Shown piece after piece: positions 45,033 through 60,000 of a DNA stretch of 64,000 nt (the stretch's first letter is position 1; each line of letters begins with the position of its first letter). The stretch is taken from the NCBI RefSeq assembly GCF_026212465.1, contig NC_080057.1, positions 17,122,124-17,186,123 of the forward strand, given 5' to 3'. Source of the stretch: Amaranthus tricolor. Taxonomy: Eukaryota > Streptophyta > Magnoliopsida > Caryophyllales > Amaranthaceae. The translations under genes were made by a program, and so were the position numbers. Under the pieces are notes generated by a model. That model made no database searches and was not told where the DNA came from. It was given only the letters and a program-made list of their open reading frames with translations.

Positions 45033-48000
45033 CTGCAGTAATGTTATACTTGTATTCGTGGGATACACTAGGAAAAATTTATATTGAATGAATTATACAC
45101 AAACAAAATAAATTTATAGCAAGATGACTGATAAAATAGCATAACAGTATCTTCAGATGCCAATAAACCAGCAAAAAACTTAAATCAAATGACTAATGCA
45201 TTAGCAACTTATATAACACAAGTTAAAAGCCTAAGTTTTTGTTTTTAAATGAATAAAATATTATAATTTGAGATTAAGAACAGTTGAGAGGTCGTGAAGA
45301 TATCAATAAGGGTTGCCTGAGTATCAATTCATTTAAGTTCTGTTGAATTAATAGGTCTAAAAAACAATTACAACATGATGACTCAATCGCCATTCGCGAG
45401 TTTAAATTATACTACTTCGGCGTTGAACTTAAGTTAATTTTGTGATATTTATTTGATCTTTATATTACATATTTTAAATTAGTACGGGTCAGGTTGTTAA
45501 TACAATGAGCCACGTGTTTGGACCCCGGCCCCCCTTGTGCCTGTATTGTTTTTTAAGATATAAGTCCTTTTTGGATATCGTGCAACTAAAAGAAACAGAG
45601 GAAGCAGATTACAGCAAAAATCACATGGATCTCCTCTATGAAAGTCCATTGTAATGTATCTATTGTCCCAACATTGTAAAGTGTTCACTGATTTTCATTA
45701 AGACCATTTTTTTATACCCACAGGCACAGCGGCCTATCTAGACGTTGGTAATAAATGGCATTGAAATCCATTTTTTTAAAACTTATGTTTTTGGAAGTTG
45801 ATGCACTTAACATGGACAAGCACAAAGATCATTTCAAGTAATGATTATATCTATTCATTAGATACTACCAATCTGTCAATAATGACTTAGTACACATCAC
45901 ATCAGCTAGAATTAGTAGACGATGGACATCTCACATAAAAACAAAACCTAATTGATCAGCAAAGTTTCAACAAAGCCTTTAGACTTAATGCTCCATATAC
46001 AAGCATCATTCAAAGGTGTAACGGTAGACAGAAAGGTGTGTATGAGTGTGTGCGTAGCTGTAAAACACAGGGCATTGTCATTTATGAATTTTCATAACTA
46101 GGTAGGATGTAGAAAAAATTTTACCTTGTCAAAGTCGACTTCAGCTTCACTGTTACCCATCCTGGGAAGGTAAAAGTTATAGTAATCATTGAATATTGCA
46201 TTGAAAAGCCGAGGCGCAAGAATAAACTTCCGATGAAGAGAAGTTGACAAAATTATCAATCCTTCAACGTGTCCAAATACAACGCACAGCCGTTTGAGAT
46301 CTTCAAAAATCTCAGTGTCTTGTGATAGTTGATTTGCTAGAAAACAAGAAATTTAGAAATGATCTTTGATGACCACAAGCAAATAAAACATATTCATTTC
46401 ACAAGTACCTTGCAGAGGCCTCAATGTACAAGCCATTGTCTGGTAAAGCTGATCAAGTTTGCTCCTCATTTGACTCAAATCACCAAAGCTTGCCTGATTT
46501 AAGGTATCAGCTGATGCTCTAAAAGCTGTACAAATCATTTGCTCAAGTAGTTGGTGTGGTCGTACTGTCTCTAAATAATGAAGAATCTATGAATGCCAAC
46601 AATCTTTTTTAAGTTAGTATTTAGTAAGAATTCTAAAAAAATTCAAAGAAAAATTGTAACACCAGAAAATATGTAATATTGGCAACAAACACATCCAGAA
46701 AAATATTGCAGAAAAATCTCTCTCGCTCGAAAGGTAGTGTATAAAAAAATTAAATGGAAGAGCATCAAAACCAATACAACCTTCTCTCCCTCTCGATTTG
46801 GGTCCAAAAGCAGTTTCTGCTCATAAGCCGGCAAAGCAGGTGCATCGTTCCAAAGTTTCCGCCAAAAATTCCCTTGTTCGGACATTCTCTTTGAGAGTCG
46901 TCCACTTGGAGGCCAATCACCAATCAACTGAGGGCCAGATGATTCCCTTTCCGCACTGCCATCACTAATCCAATCTCCAGGTGAATGCCATCGAATAAAG
47001 TCCTCAAAAACAGCATCGGGATTTGCTGCTTTGAAAGCTGACATATCTGCTTAACAGAAATAATATACATGATCATAGGAAACATTCAGATAACTAGCAA
47101 CTACTAAAAGCATGCTTCGATGTTGACAGTAGACAGTCTAAGATTTTGGTATTCTTGAACTTCAACTCTAATTAAATGAGGATAGCTCCCAAGTGGAACT
47201 ATAATCAACAAAGAGTCTTAAGTAATTCTAGGGCTTTAAATGAACAGAGTACATCCAAGTTTTCACTTGTTCAAACTAAGCTTGATAAATATGTTTAGTG
47301 TTTGAGTAAGGGTATCGTACATAGCTCAAAAGAGTTTTAAATTTCTAGTTTGAGCTTTGGCTCACTAAAAATTTGGCTTGTTCGAACCTTAATCATGAAC
47401 TTGGTCATTTGCTACTTGAGCTCAAATTTGAGCTTGGAATGAACTTCAATAAACCTTGAATTAATAAGAAAAAACCTTATGATAAATGCGTACATTTACT
47501 AAATTCAACTTATTAATACTCTTCATATTGAAAGAGTTTGAGATGAAATTACACATACTTTTCAAGCTCCTATTCCCATTCAATTAATTTCTAATAAATA
47601 AAAATATGACAATCAAATAAAAAAAAGGCATGGTTATTTCAGGCTTGAACGAATTTCTTAGGACCATAAACAATTTGTACAAATATAGATGAGCAGCGAA
47701 CATAAGAGTTGAATATGATGTTGGACAAACGAGTTTCACTCATTTACTGAAAAAGATACAATTCACAATTTGAGCTTGTTAGCTTTACTAAGCTTTGGCT
47801 GAATCAGTCATGAGTAGTTTACAGAAAGATCAACTCTTAAAAAAGTTCGTCAAGCCTAGGCATGAGGGTGAACCAGCAATGGGTTGGAAACTATGATAGT
47901 GTTATGTGAAGCGGCTCCTTAAGACTAGCGCCTTTGAGAACTTTTTGGTCTTAGAACAAAAGAATTCCATTTGAAGCGAGCCCACCAGGTATGTTTCCTC

Positions 48001-51000
48001 TTCTCTTATTTATTTTTCTTCTCTTCTTTATTTCTCTTCTTAAACTACGTTTTTTTTAGGTTTTTATTTTCCCAACAGCCAAAGGCTACTGCCTCACGAC
48101 ACCTCACGCGTTTAAAATTTGAGATATCGACTTATTTCCTGAAGTATTTCTATACACACCAACAAGGGTGAAAATTCGATTAGCATTTAATTTTTTAATA
48201 AGGTCATATCATACAAAAGTTAATTCAATTTTTATTTTTCAATCCAAACCACATTTAGTCACAATTCAAACCAAATTAAATTCATTTGATTTATATTTTT
48301 TCAGTCCAATCCAAGCCAAAATTTCAAGGAAAAAAATCTAAACTGCAAACTGAATCATAAAACAAAATTAGTAAATAAAAAACACACTACCAAAAGTAAG
48401 GTTTAAAAATGAAACTTAAATTCTTGAATAAAGAGATTACTATTGGTGTAAAAGCACTTACATATTATTTTTGGCACGCCTACTAAAGTCTACACATTCG
48501 CACACCAGGTTGCACAGGTTTTACTCAGCTAGTAGTTCAGCTAAATTAATCAACGAGCTCATATTTTAATTTGGTTTGAAAGTTCGACTTTCTATGTTTA
48601 TTAGGCCTAGAGCTAATACAAACCCAAATATTTCAGTTTTGCATTTTCCAATCCAAATCTAAACCATATTATAGAAAATCAAAATCATACAATTTATGGT
48701 TTTTTATTCGAATAACTTTCACCTCTACACACAAAACTCTGTGTGTAATATGTATATAGTATATATAAATGTGCGTGCATATGTATGTTTGTATGTGGGC
48801 AAGAGTGAGAATACGTGTATGTAATAAAGCAAGAATTGAATAGGCACTGAGGTGGCAAGGTAAAAGGGGATGAAAAAATGGAGTTATAAAGCAGATTACC
48901 TGATGACAAGATCTCTCTCTCGAGCTGCGCATTAAAACTCTGCAAAGAAAATCAAAAGATCCTTAAGGTTTAGAGTTCATGAAGATAAAAATCTCCAACA
49001 AAAACATACTACTTTATTTAAGGGGGGAGGGTGCTCAAAGCAAGTAAAAGAAATGCTAATTAAGATCACGAAATCATTATATTAGTGTATTTCCAGCTCG
49101 CATTCGAAGACAGCTGCGTTCAGGGGCGACGCCAGGATTTTGAGTTGGGGGTTGGCAAATTGTCGATATACTAGCAAACTATTTTACTCCCTCCTCTTTA
49201 CCATGTGTCCCATTCAACCTTTTTACCAATTTTTAGGCAGTCAAATGGGACCAAATGTGTAGGAGAGGGAATCCAATTTATAGTGAGGTTTAATACATGT
49301 GTAGGAGAAAAAGTCCAATTTATAGTCAAATGCGACAACATATATAGGAGAGAGTTCAATTATGCTAAAAAAAAAAAAAGATACCCAAAATAAAAATGGG
49401 ACATTTGAGATGACTTGACTAAATATGGAAATGGGGCACATGTGACAAATGGAGTAGAAGCTTCTCTAAAATTACCCATTTTGGAAAAAAAAAAAAAAAA
49501 ACTAAGAGTTTTTTACTCCATATATTTTTCCCTATTAAGTCTCCAAAAAAACATTATTAATTAAGATGGAAAAAAGATAAACACACACTAAAAAAGATAA
49601 ATGTGAAATTATGAAAGATAAAAAATAAAGATATTATAAAATAAATTTATTAGTCTATTAAAAAATAATAGCTCAAATTTGGGTTTGATCCCCTCACCTT
49701 AGATTACAAAAATGTTACCCCAACCATTGAATTTTAATAATTTTTGTTATATTTATGCACTCTTTAAATTATATATAATATTTGTAAGGAGGGCCAAAGC
49801 CAAAATTACAAAGGATCACATTTTCGACAAGGGGGCCTAGGCATCCCCGACCCCGGGTGTGGCTTCGCCCATGGTTGTGTTAAGCCTCGGGCTAAGTTTG
49901 CAATAGATCTACTGTTAGGGGGCGTGGTGAAAAGTTTGAAAGTTTTACGATCTAAGATTTGTCTTGCAGGTTGACATTTTTCTCCCAATTGCAAAAATAT
50001 CACATCATAGCAATATAGAATTCTCCAATACAGATAATAACACTATCATTAGGAACCAACCATCTTGATTAGATGAAGAACCCACTCTTTTATCCTTTAA
50101 ATGGTTCTCAGCTAGTCGATTTAGATATTGGGTTAGGCTCTTTTGTTTCAAGGAGTGTACTATACAGAGGACAGGCTTCTTTCTTTTACATAATTTCATG
50201 TTGACAATATATGTGACAACTGTAATTCTGATAAGTTGATCTCTAGCAACTTGCTTTGTGATTTCATCAAGGTGACAGAGCATGATAAGTGAAATTCCAC
50301 GCTATTACGAGTCAACGCAACAGCTTTGCAGAAAAGTACAATGTTCTAATCATTCATGTTTAGGACCAATTTCCTAATTAAGAGAGGGAAGCTGGGAGCT
50401 ACAAGTGCAGCAACACTAATCAAGATAATTTTCTATAGCATTTACAAGTATCAGTTAGTGTAAAAGCATGAAAATGTAGACCATAAAAGCCATGTTTCCA
50501 TCCAACAGGGGTGTATCAAAAAAGGGGAGGATTCATTACTTGGTTGAAGTAAAAACATGATACTAAAATCTATAGAGCCAAGTTAGCATCCGTTAAAAAT
50601 GGAAGTTTTAAGAAAAGGAAAGGAGTATTTCCATGACACAGTATTTGATTGACGTTTTCCTGAGTTCCCTTACCCTCTTTCTCATAGTCCTCTCAATCCT
50701 TTTCCAAGGGTTTTCGAAAAACACCAGATTCCTTAATATAGACACCAGTGACAACTTCACCACCACTGTCACCCTTTACCTCCAAAAAACCAGACGTCAT
50801 TTGCTAAACCCATCCCACCAGTGCCCACCTCAACTACAAAGCACGACCCCATGAAAAAGGAGGACAAATATTTCCAAATCCATGCAACCAGAGAGAAAGA
50901 TGGAGATAGATGCTCAATTCGTAGCTGAATTTGTGATTTTTATCGAGATCGACCATTTCATTTCCAAATTTAGAGTTTTTACAGTAGAATCTGGCAGTAG

Positions 51001-54000
51001 AAAAGGCTGTTGCAGACTTACACGGTTGGCTTGACAAGCTGAGTGGCAGTCAGAAAATGACAGATCTTATAATCGTAATTATGAGAAGCCTTTACTCAGT
51101 GGTGAATGTTGATGAAAAGTCTGTGAAGTCTGAGATGTATGCCGTGAAAGGTCTTTCCACACCTAACCAACGATAAGAGAATTGGGGAATTCTGATGCCT
51201 CTCCACTTTATTCGTTCCACTCCTTTTGATAGTGAAACAAATTATTTTCAGATTACATTTTTGTGATATAGAGAATTTCCTTGTGAGAGTACTTCAAATT
51301 TCACCCTGGGTGATTGGAAATCCATTATTTCAAAATTGAAACGCTCGAGTTTAAACTTCATAGTGATGCTAAAAACAGACGACCAATATTAAGTTTTGGG
51401 TGAGTAACAAAAGAAACAGAATTCATTTCTATCATATATTTTGATTTTTGACACGCATCAGAGCTTGGTACAACAACGGGTTATGATTGGCACCTGAAAA
51501 TATTAATTTCAAAAATTATTTTCTTTGGCTGACTTGAGGTTCAAAGATAATGATAATGATTTGTTCAGTCAAATAACCTTTATAATTTTAGGGATTGTTG
51601 TTTTATTGGCAGTGAACAAGAAAATAAAGTTTTAAAGTTGTCATTGTTTTGGAATAATCTACTGTGATGAAATAATCCTGATTTACTTGAACATATACTT
51701 AAGATAGTCACTGATCTAAACTAATACTAAGAGCTAAGAGAACAACAAATCTCACAAAAGTAGAAGCTTTCAAAGTAAACCCAGGGACAATTCTTAGACT
51801 TACGAATAAATCATATTGAAGTCAAGTGCGACGCAGTAATTCTACCCTGAATACTTCTATAAAAGAATAAAGAAATCAAATTGTTTATCAATGACCAACA
51901 GTTGTGGGGGAAAGAGAGATTATTTGTGTGGACTGGGTCCAAACTGAAGGGTAGGGTTTCAAAATCGACAAGACGAAAGATGTTAGTTTTATTGCCCACA
52001 CTTAACATCATGTGAAAATCATAATGCTCAAAAGAGTGAGAGGGGGGGTTAAGAGAGAAGTCTGGAGCCAGACACATTTTTAGGAGTAGATAAGGAATGC
52101 CATCCTCCAGGTCCCTATAATTGATTTCTTTTTTAGTAATTGAATTTCCACAAAAGGATCATGTTCTTGGTGCAAGGTTCACTTAATGTGTTTCTAAACA
52201 ACTAACCAAGTGTATACAGAAATAACTTAATCTTCAAAAAGTAAGGGAATACACAGTATAAAACCGAATACCCAAAAGTATAAATCTTTTGCAGAAGTTC
52301 ATTATTGCTATTTGCAAATCCTAGTAGGCTAGTATCCATAGATGGTGCAACTAACTCTTATGTTCTAATATGTGTTGTCCGTGTCATGATGAGCACAATG
52401 CTCTCCGATTAACAAGAACTTTAACAGTTTCCACAGAGAAACTAGACAAACCATCAGTAAATGACCGTCAAAATTCTGAGAAGAAAACTATAAACATTGA
52501 CTTATTTACATTTCCAAATAACCAAATACTCTATGCCTGAACAGTAAATAGCAAGTTGAAGAAACTAACAGATGAATCACTGAGAGCTGCAACAGCTTGT
52601 AGCCTCTCTTCATGCATATCTTCGGTCATTAATGGTGCATCCTATCACCATTTCATGAAAGTATTAAAAAAATAAAAGAGAAACAAATAAGCATAGAATA
52701 GAAAACAAATCATGAAAACGTTACACAAAACAACGGTGGACAACTCTAAGACAAATCAGAAACCTGAGTATATGGAGCATGCATTCTTTGGCATGAACTC
52801 AACAGCATCATTGACCCTGCAACACCAGATGAACCTCTTCTAACAAGATCAGATGCTTCTTCAATTGAAGAAAGATCATCAAGCGATTTTCCAGGGTTAT
52901 TCCAACCATGTTGTTTCTCTTTGCTGCACATATGAACAAGTTCTCAATTTAAAAAACTAGAACAAGAAACTCCAAGACAGCTCAAAATGATAATTGGATG
53001 TATTGATGAAAACAAAAATATGCCCTGAATAAGAAATTGGGCTATTTTTGTAGCATGCTTCTTTTTAAGTGTAAGTGAAATTCATCCCTTGCTTTGTTCT
53101 TTCCATTCACTCAAATCTTTTGCATCTCATCAATTTGGATTTTGTCCAGATCCTTTTTTCTTTCTAAAAAAGGGAAGGAGAAGGATCTTCTTCGGTGAAT
53201 CCCTCTTCGCACAGCCGATCAAAAGTGAGATTGTCACCGACAAAAATTATCCTTTAAGCAACCCAATCCAATGCTAGATCTACACCTAAGAATATCAAGG
53301 AGGAGAGAAAAGAGAAGGAGAACAAAAGAAAAGAGATAGCACATCTGACATAGTTACTCTTCTCATAAGTAATACCATATTACTTCGAAGAAGTCCACAC
53401 TTTCCACAGATTCACATAAAACTGCCTCTTCACATGACCAAGGGCCATGAACTACAAGTGTGCACAAATGTTAGTTTTTTAGATACAGATTGACCACAAT
53501 CGCGCCTTTTTTCCAGAAATTCTTACATAAGTTCTCATTTTTAGTCCCTTTTCAGTTAACTGCGTGAAATTATTTTGCACTTTAAATAAGTGCATACAAG
53601 TGTTTCTTCTGATTGAACATTCTTATACGGTAAGACCAAGTAAGATACACTGTCCATTTAAAATATTTTTAAAAAGTTTTGAATTTATGATAGTGAAATA
53701 GACAAAAGTGGATCTTTCTTTTTTAAGTTACCAATGTGTTGCATTAAAACTTAATTTAAAAATGGAAACAGCCTTTCATTCACCACTGGGGTAAATTTAG
53801 ATAAGTACATCACCTCATGCGTATCAGTTGAAAGCGACATAGTCTAAGTATTTATATTGTTTGCTTACTATTACCTCCATTCTTTTTGCCTGCCCATTTT
53901 AGTATTGCTCACAAAACCATGACGGATGATGTCATGCACATCTAAAAGTCCTTGTGAGTTAGAAAGGGGAAGAAAAGGAGTCAGATAGTTAGAAAAAATA

Positions 54001-57000
54001 CTAGCATAAATGGGAAGTGCTTTAGTTGAGATTGAATGATAAGACCAAATCTAAGAAGATAAAGGGTATGTTGGGGATAAATGACGATAAGAAAAAAAAA
54101 AAAAAAAAAAAAAAAGGAAATGTGGACAAACAAAAAGAAAAGGTCCAAAAGTAATACTCCCTCCTATTCAACCTATTTTGCCCATTTAGTTATTAGTCAC
54201 TATTCACTTATCACTATTAATTTGTATTTTATTCTTAATCTATAAGTTCAAATATAGTCAAATAGGATGTTGATTCATCTCAAAGCAAGGATTATTAATA
54301 TCAATTTTTCATTATTTTTAATTATGCACAATTAAAGATATTAAGGGTTAAAATGTTGTCTCAACAAGTGTGAAAAAACTAAATGGAACTTGTAGGTTGA
54401 ACAGGAGTGAGCATAGAGAAGGCCTTTTCACTATAAGCATATGACAACTATTTTCAAAATAAATACATGATTCCTCCAGTCTATTATAACTTGTGAATAA
54501 AAATAACCAATGTAATATTTTTTTTTTCTCGTCCTATAGTACAAAAGTTATAATTAGCTCATCGATATATGTTGCAACTCCAAAAAAACACTTATCAAGA
54601 AACTAAAGGGGTAGAATTTAACCCCTAGTTGATAATATCTAACTAATCGTATAATTTTAAATCTTATGATTCACATACAGTCGACAATTTGATTTAAGAT
54701 TTACATGATTCTATGAATTTCTTAGATTTAAAAAGCATTACAGCTCCAACTCAAAGTTGATTCTAACACTTTCTTTTTCCTTCCATCCGAAATTGGTTTT
54801 AACATTAAAATGCACGTCATAGCAAATGTTAGAGCTCATTGGGGATAGGAGTATATAGGGCCAATTATCACCTAATTAGTGGGTAATCAACAATTTGCTA
54901 CAAAATTAGCTTTCAAAACTTATAATATAAGAAATTCTTGGATTATATACGTTACTGGAATACTAAATTGCTCAAACTCTTCACATTACCTCAAGTACTC
55001 GTATCCTATGTCACCTGGACACACAGATGTGTCCGAGCGTTGGTGATCAACTAGTATCCGATAGTCCGATGCTGCAATGCTTGAAATTATTGGACACTAG
55101 GACAATGCCTAAATTTTGGACACGAACACGAATATGCCAGTGAGCATATTAAGAATTATATTTTGAAACAATAAATATTAATCATTCTTTTTTTTATTCT
55201 AAAATTAAAATAAAAATTTTTTTTTATTTAATTGATATCTTAAAAGAAAGGGCTTTTAATCTATAATATTTATTAATCTAAATTAAGTTATTTTGGAGTG
55301 TAGTATATACGATAGTGTAAAAATGCAGAAACAGTTACAATCGTGGTGACGGAACGGTGATGCGATAACGAGGTGGTTATCATAATGCCTAAATATCGCT
55401 CGAAACCATAAAATATCCAATGATGCGACCCAAAATGCAGTTTTTTTACACCTTTTTAATGCGGAAATATCAATTTGCTTTTTTGTTTTTAAAAATAATT
55501 ACAAAGTGGCCGACGTGATGCGATGCGATACGGCCTTGTTTCTACACTATGGTATATATTGAAATATATTAGGTCCAAGTTATTTTAGAAAAAATAATAA
55601 AAATGAATTTACAATACTCCCTCTTTGTCTACTTTACTTTTTGCACGTATTTAAAAGCAAATATTGCCCCTCAACATCTCTAAATACGCATGCTTAAAGT
55701 TAAAAATTTTGATATGATAAAAAACTATGCACTAAGAAGAATATAATGAGATCCCACATGAATATATATTTTATGTTTGATATATATTCCTCAAAAATCT
55801 AATTTAAATTTCTCTCTCCTAAAGTGAAAAAATTTAAAGTGGACAAACAGAAGGGAATGAAGGGAGTATAAATTTGGAATTACAAAATTTTTAAAATAAT
55901 AAAAATTAAAATGTGATAAAATTAAATTAGAATCATGAAACTAAAAATAATAAAATAAGATTCGAAAAGGTTAATTGAAAAGGTAGAATGTGTAAAGGAG
56001 ATGAAGTCATGAAAGACAAAAACACAAGTAAATATGAAGTGTCCAAGTGCAACATCCTGGGTTGGACACACGTATCGGGTTTGTGTTAGTGTCATGTCAA
56101 CACAAATACGACGAACGCGTAATGCAACATGTGTCCATGGTTAAGACACTTAGGCACTTCAACTCCATTGTAATCTTTTCATAAAATAGCCAAGTTAGAC
56201 ACTTTGACATAAAGTCGTCAAAAGGGTTAGGCAGGAGGTCCGATTGTAAAACGATTCTTATCAAGGTAATTTTTCAAAAATAAAACATATAATTTTTTTT
56301 TGATTTATAATATTTATAAAAAATATGACTAATATAAGGCTTCAACAAATAAAGTTAACTCATATTTAGAAAATGACTAGAAATGTAGTAGATCAAGATG
56401 AATAGCATGACTAAAAACTTAAAAGGTCGAAAAAAAATTGTTGAAAGAGTTGGGTTCATATTACAGTCCGGTTTAACCCAATTTGTCACTATTGGGTTAC
56501 GGGTAAAAATTTTCGGTTATGCTTATGACCCACTGATTCAAAGTGGAATCCTAACATTGTCGATTGATTCAACCACTTAGAACTAAGTTGAAAACAAGTC
56601 AATAGGGAATGAAGATTTACTAAAGGTAGCAAATAGGTTGAGGTCAAGAATAGAAAAAAACGGTCACTTTCAATATTAATTAGTTTGCAGTGAACAATAC
56701 ATCAATTTTAGTACATATCATATTCAGATTAGATCAAGATAATTCGAACTAAAATGAATCAAAATGAATTCTATGACACAATAAAATAGATAAAGCCATA
56801 GAGGTCACTAAGAAACTAAAAATCACCTTATATTTGTATGCTCTCAGCTCAAGATTACAAAATATGAATTTGATCCAAACTAATGTGGCTCAATTAAAAT
56901 ACTTAATACTTAATTATTATCACCTTATATTTGAAATTCTAAAAGAGAATCTAAAAGAGAAACTAATGAGGTCACTAAGAAACTAATAATCACCTTATAT

Positions 57001-60000
57001 TTGAAATTCTAAAAGAGAATCTAGCTATACGCTAGCCACTAGCTCATTGAAATATTTAATTATTAAGGAAACATAATAAAGTAAATGAGTTAGAGAGTGG
57101 TTGCAACCAAAAATAATTTTGAGAGGGTATGAATTGAGAACAAGAAGAGATTGAAAAAGACACAAAGGGAATGCATGCTTTTAAAGAATAACTAGGCTCA
57201 AAGGACCACAATTATAAGGAATTTCTATATCTGACCTGTGGGTACCCTTGTTCAAACTTCTTGGGGGATTTGACTTGGAACGCAAATGTTCCTACATTCA
57301 ATTGAAACAAGTGCTATCAACAAGAAGGAACAAAAACAGGGGACCTCAAGAGGTGCAGAAAAATAATGTACCTCCGCTATGTGACCAGATACATCATCGT
57401 TGTCTTCTGTGGCATCAAAGAATTCTGCATTTGCTTCACGCTTCTTTTCAATGCAGATTGCAAGCTGGGGTTATACGAAGTACATGTGTGATATGTTATA
57501 AGTTGCATATATAACTCCTCACAAGCTCCACAATCTGGTCATAGGGAAGCTTACCATTTGTAATTTCTGATAAATTAAACAAGAGGAGAGATCTATGGTG
57601 TCGTTAATTGTTACTTTAGGCAACGGTTGAGACTCTTCCCAACACCAACGAACTTCTCGAATAAACTCAATCCAAAGTATAGCAATAGCTAACCAGACAC
57701 AACCAAAAAAACAGGTTCAGGAAGAAAGCATTGAAAAGAATGACAACCTTTTTTCCCTTTCTCCTCTCTTGATTTGTATTTTATTTTTGTTTTTTTTTTT
57801 ACTTTCTTTAACATATATAGCAAGCCATGTAAGAAAAGGCATGATTAATAGTTTACAATATTGAATTTTCATTTTGTAATTACCACGGATATTGCAGTTA
57901 CCCAGCCACAGAGCATGTAAGCAAAATTGTGCAAACAAAGACTCTGATGGTGCGCCTTTAATAGCTCGAGAACTTTTATTCTCGCCTTTTGAAAAAACTA
58001 ATGCTGCAACTCCTGCAAGAGTAGGTACATGAATTAGTGACGAAGAACAAAATAGTGTATCAAAATCAACACATAGACAAGAACATAGAAAAATAAACCT
58101 AACAAGACCAAGGGCTTTCACTATCCAAGCACTTGTTTTGGGGTCACCAGAAGTGATATTCCGCTACTTTGGTCACAGCTGGTACTCATTCAAGAAAGCT
58201 ACAACCAAGGGTCACGCCAACTACCTAATGAATTCCAGTTCCATAACAAGCACCATCAACCAACAGAGCAAGCACCCAAGCGCAATGGAGTTCGTGGATG
58301 GAGGTGTTATGAAAAACAGTGCTCCCTAGAATGAATGAAAGCAAATCCCACTACATAATTTGGAATTTTTTCTTTCTTCGCTATTCAACATTTGAAGTGC
58401 TTAAAGGAAAGTTGGCAATACATCAGGAAATCAAGAGCTGGATTTATTATTTATAAGCCATCCTTATAGATAAACTTAGACAGGCAATGTTTCTGTAAGT
58501 TCTTAACTTTTTTCCTAATATTAGTTTATTGTGGTGATCAAATACAATGTTAGATTTATAATGTATCATCACTTTGACATGAGTCAGCACAAGCAAAAGG
58601 CAAAATACAATAAATACTGAAAACATAAACTTTAAAATAGTACTAGTAAGCTGATATGTTCCTCCATTGTTTTTAGTCACAATGTTTTCTTGCTTTATGT
58701 TGGAAAATAGATGCAACACATTTTTATTAGCTTGTGATCCCTCTCTTTCTATTTCTCTCTCTCTCCTCGGTACATACTATCTTATCTCTTTCTTCATCGG
58801 TCTCCTATCCTAAAACCCTGTACCCACCCCCACCCCCACCCTCTTCTTATTCCCCCTCCTCCCCTCCTGAATGCTGCAAATAAAGACATCGGTAGGTACC
58901 CTAAAAACAGACAACCATTTTGCATCTCTACACAAGTTCCAACCACAACCTTTTCTCCCTAAGCCACATGAATTTCAACTTCCCAAACAAAAGACAACAA
59001 AAGGGCATAAAATGAATCTAGCTTTATCCCATAATGGCTTTCACCCCTTGCCTTTCCACCACACATTTTGGAAAGAAAGGAAATAAAGAGTAAAGTACAA
59101 GAGAACTATACAAAGCCCCCATTGTGTAAGAATGATGCAAAGACTCAATATCCAAACAGCTTCCGTAGCCAGCTAGGCTTCAATTGCATATTGCAACTAA
59201 CAAATCCATAATTTACCATCCAAAACCTTAGATCGCAAATTTTTCATATACCTAATTCTTCACAGCAGGTGAGCAGCCAATCTGACTAGTATCAATGTAA
59301 TGGGAGAAAATTAGTAACTCTTGTTCATCATCCCTCCTGTGTCACGGGTCTCTTCTAAGCACTAACAAGGTCACAGTGCAAATTGTCCTATCCAACCAAC
59401 TCTTTACAGATCCATGTAGGATAAACATGACTATGCTAGAAAAAAGATACAGTGATAAACACTATAAACCATATGTACACTTTAATCATCACCACAGCTG
59501 CAGTGTTGAAAGAAGCTTAATGGTACTCCAAAACTGTTATCTCTGTCTCCTTTGAACTTGGCAGACATGCAAGACCATAGCTCATAGTCCATAGGTACAT
59601 TTTGTATCTTTCCAGTCCTAGGAAGGAGCACAAGGTTTAGAGAAAGGGATGTTGGTAAGCTGCATGGATATATGCTTTGTATGAACAGTATCTACCAGAT
59701 CTCTATCTCGAGGAGGAACATATACTTGCATCAAAAGAAAGCTCAAGCACTCAACCTGCATACTTCTTTATGTTATTAACATTTAACGGCCTTTTTTCAA
59801 GATATACTTATGAATTTATGATACAAAGCATGTCTAACAAAGTGTTCTTTTCTATTCCTTCAAACAAAAAACAAAACTGTTCACTAACTGACTCATCATT
59901 TTTTCCTTTTCTCTTTTACTTTTCCGTTTCCTTTTCAAACAAAGTTATTTTTTCTTTTACATTTTTTCTTTTTCTTTTTTCCTAACTTATCTTATATTCT

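Larger units (their letters stand above)
48940..52569 (-). other. 3.6 kb intron of the RAB3GAP-like gene
   Basis: Contains a Mutator-type element with a nested Stowaway MITE (49121-49873) and otherwise unique A+T-rich sequence. Short frames at 49806-50283, 50633-51037 and 51811-52077 show no domain and are taken as noise. Confidence 0.7.
53452..57371 (-). other. 3.9 kb intron region with several MITEs
   Basis: Holds four small DNA elements (53872-54154, 54157-54411, 55312-55550, 55617-55866). It also has a repeat-like stretch at 55000-56160 with recurring GTGTCC and GGACAC words, and duplicated ACCTTATATTTGAAATTCT words at 56920-57010. No other coding feature is supported. Confidence 0.65.

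Noticed and set aside
48669..48945. Minus-strand ORFs of 83-87 codons extending beyond the 40-nt RAB3GAP exon
   Set aside because: Only SFNAQLEREILSS is coding. A good GT donor follows, and the rest reads into the intron and a hAT-like MITE.
57248..57514. 88-codon plus ORF over the exon at 57372-57464
   Set aside because: Antisense shadow of the RAB3GAP exon, which has consistent splice sites and phase on the minus strand.
58138..58329. Plus-strand 63-codon ORF in the RAB3GAP-like intron
   Set aside because: It lies in an intron of a well-supported opposite-strand gene, with no domain and no splice context.
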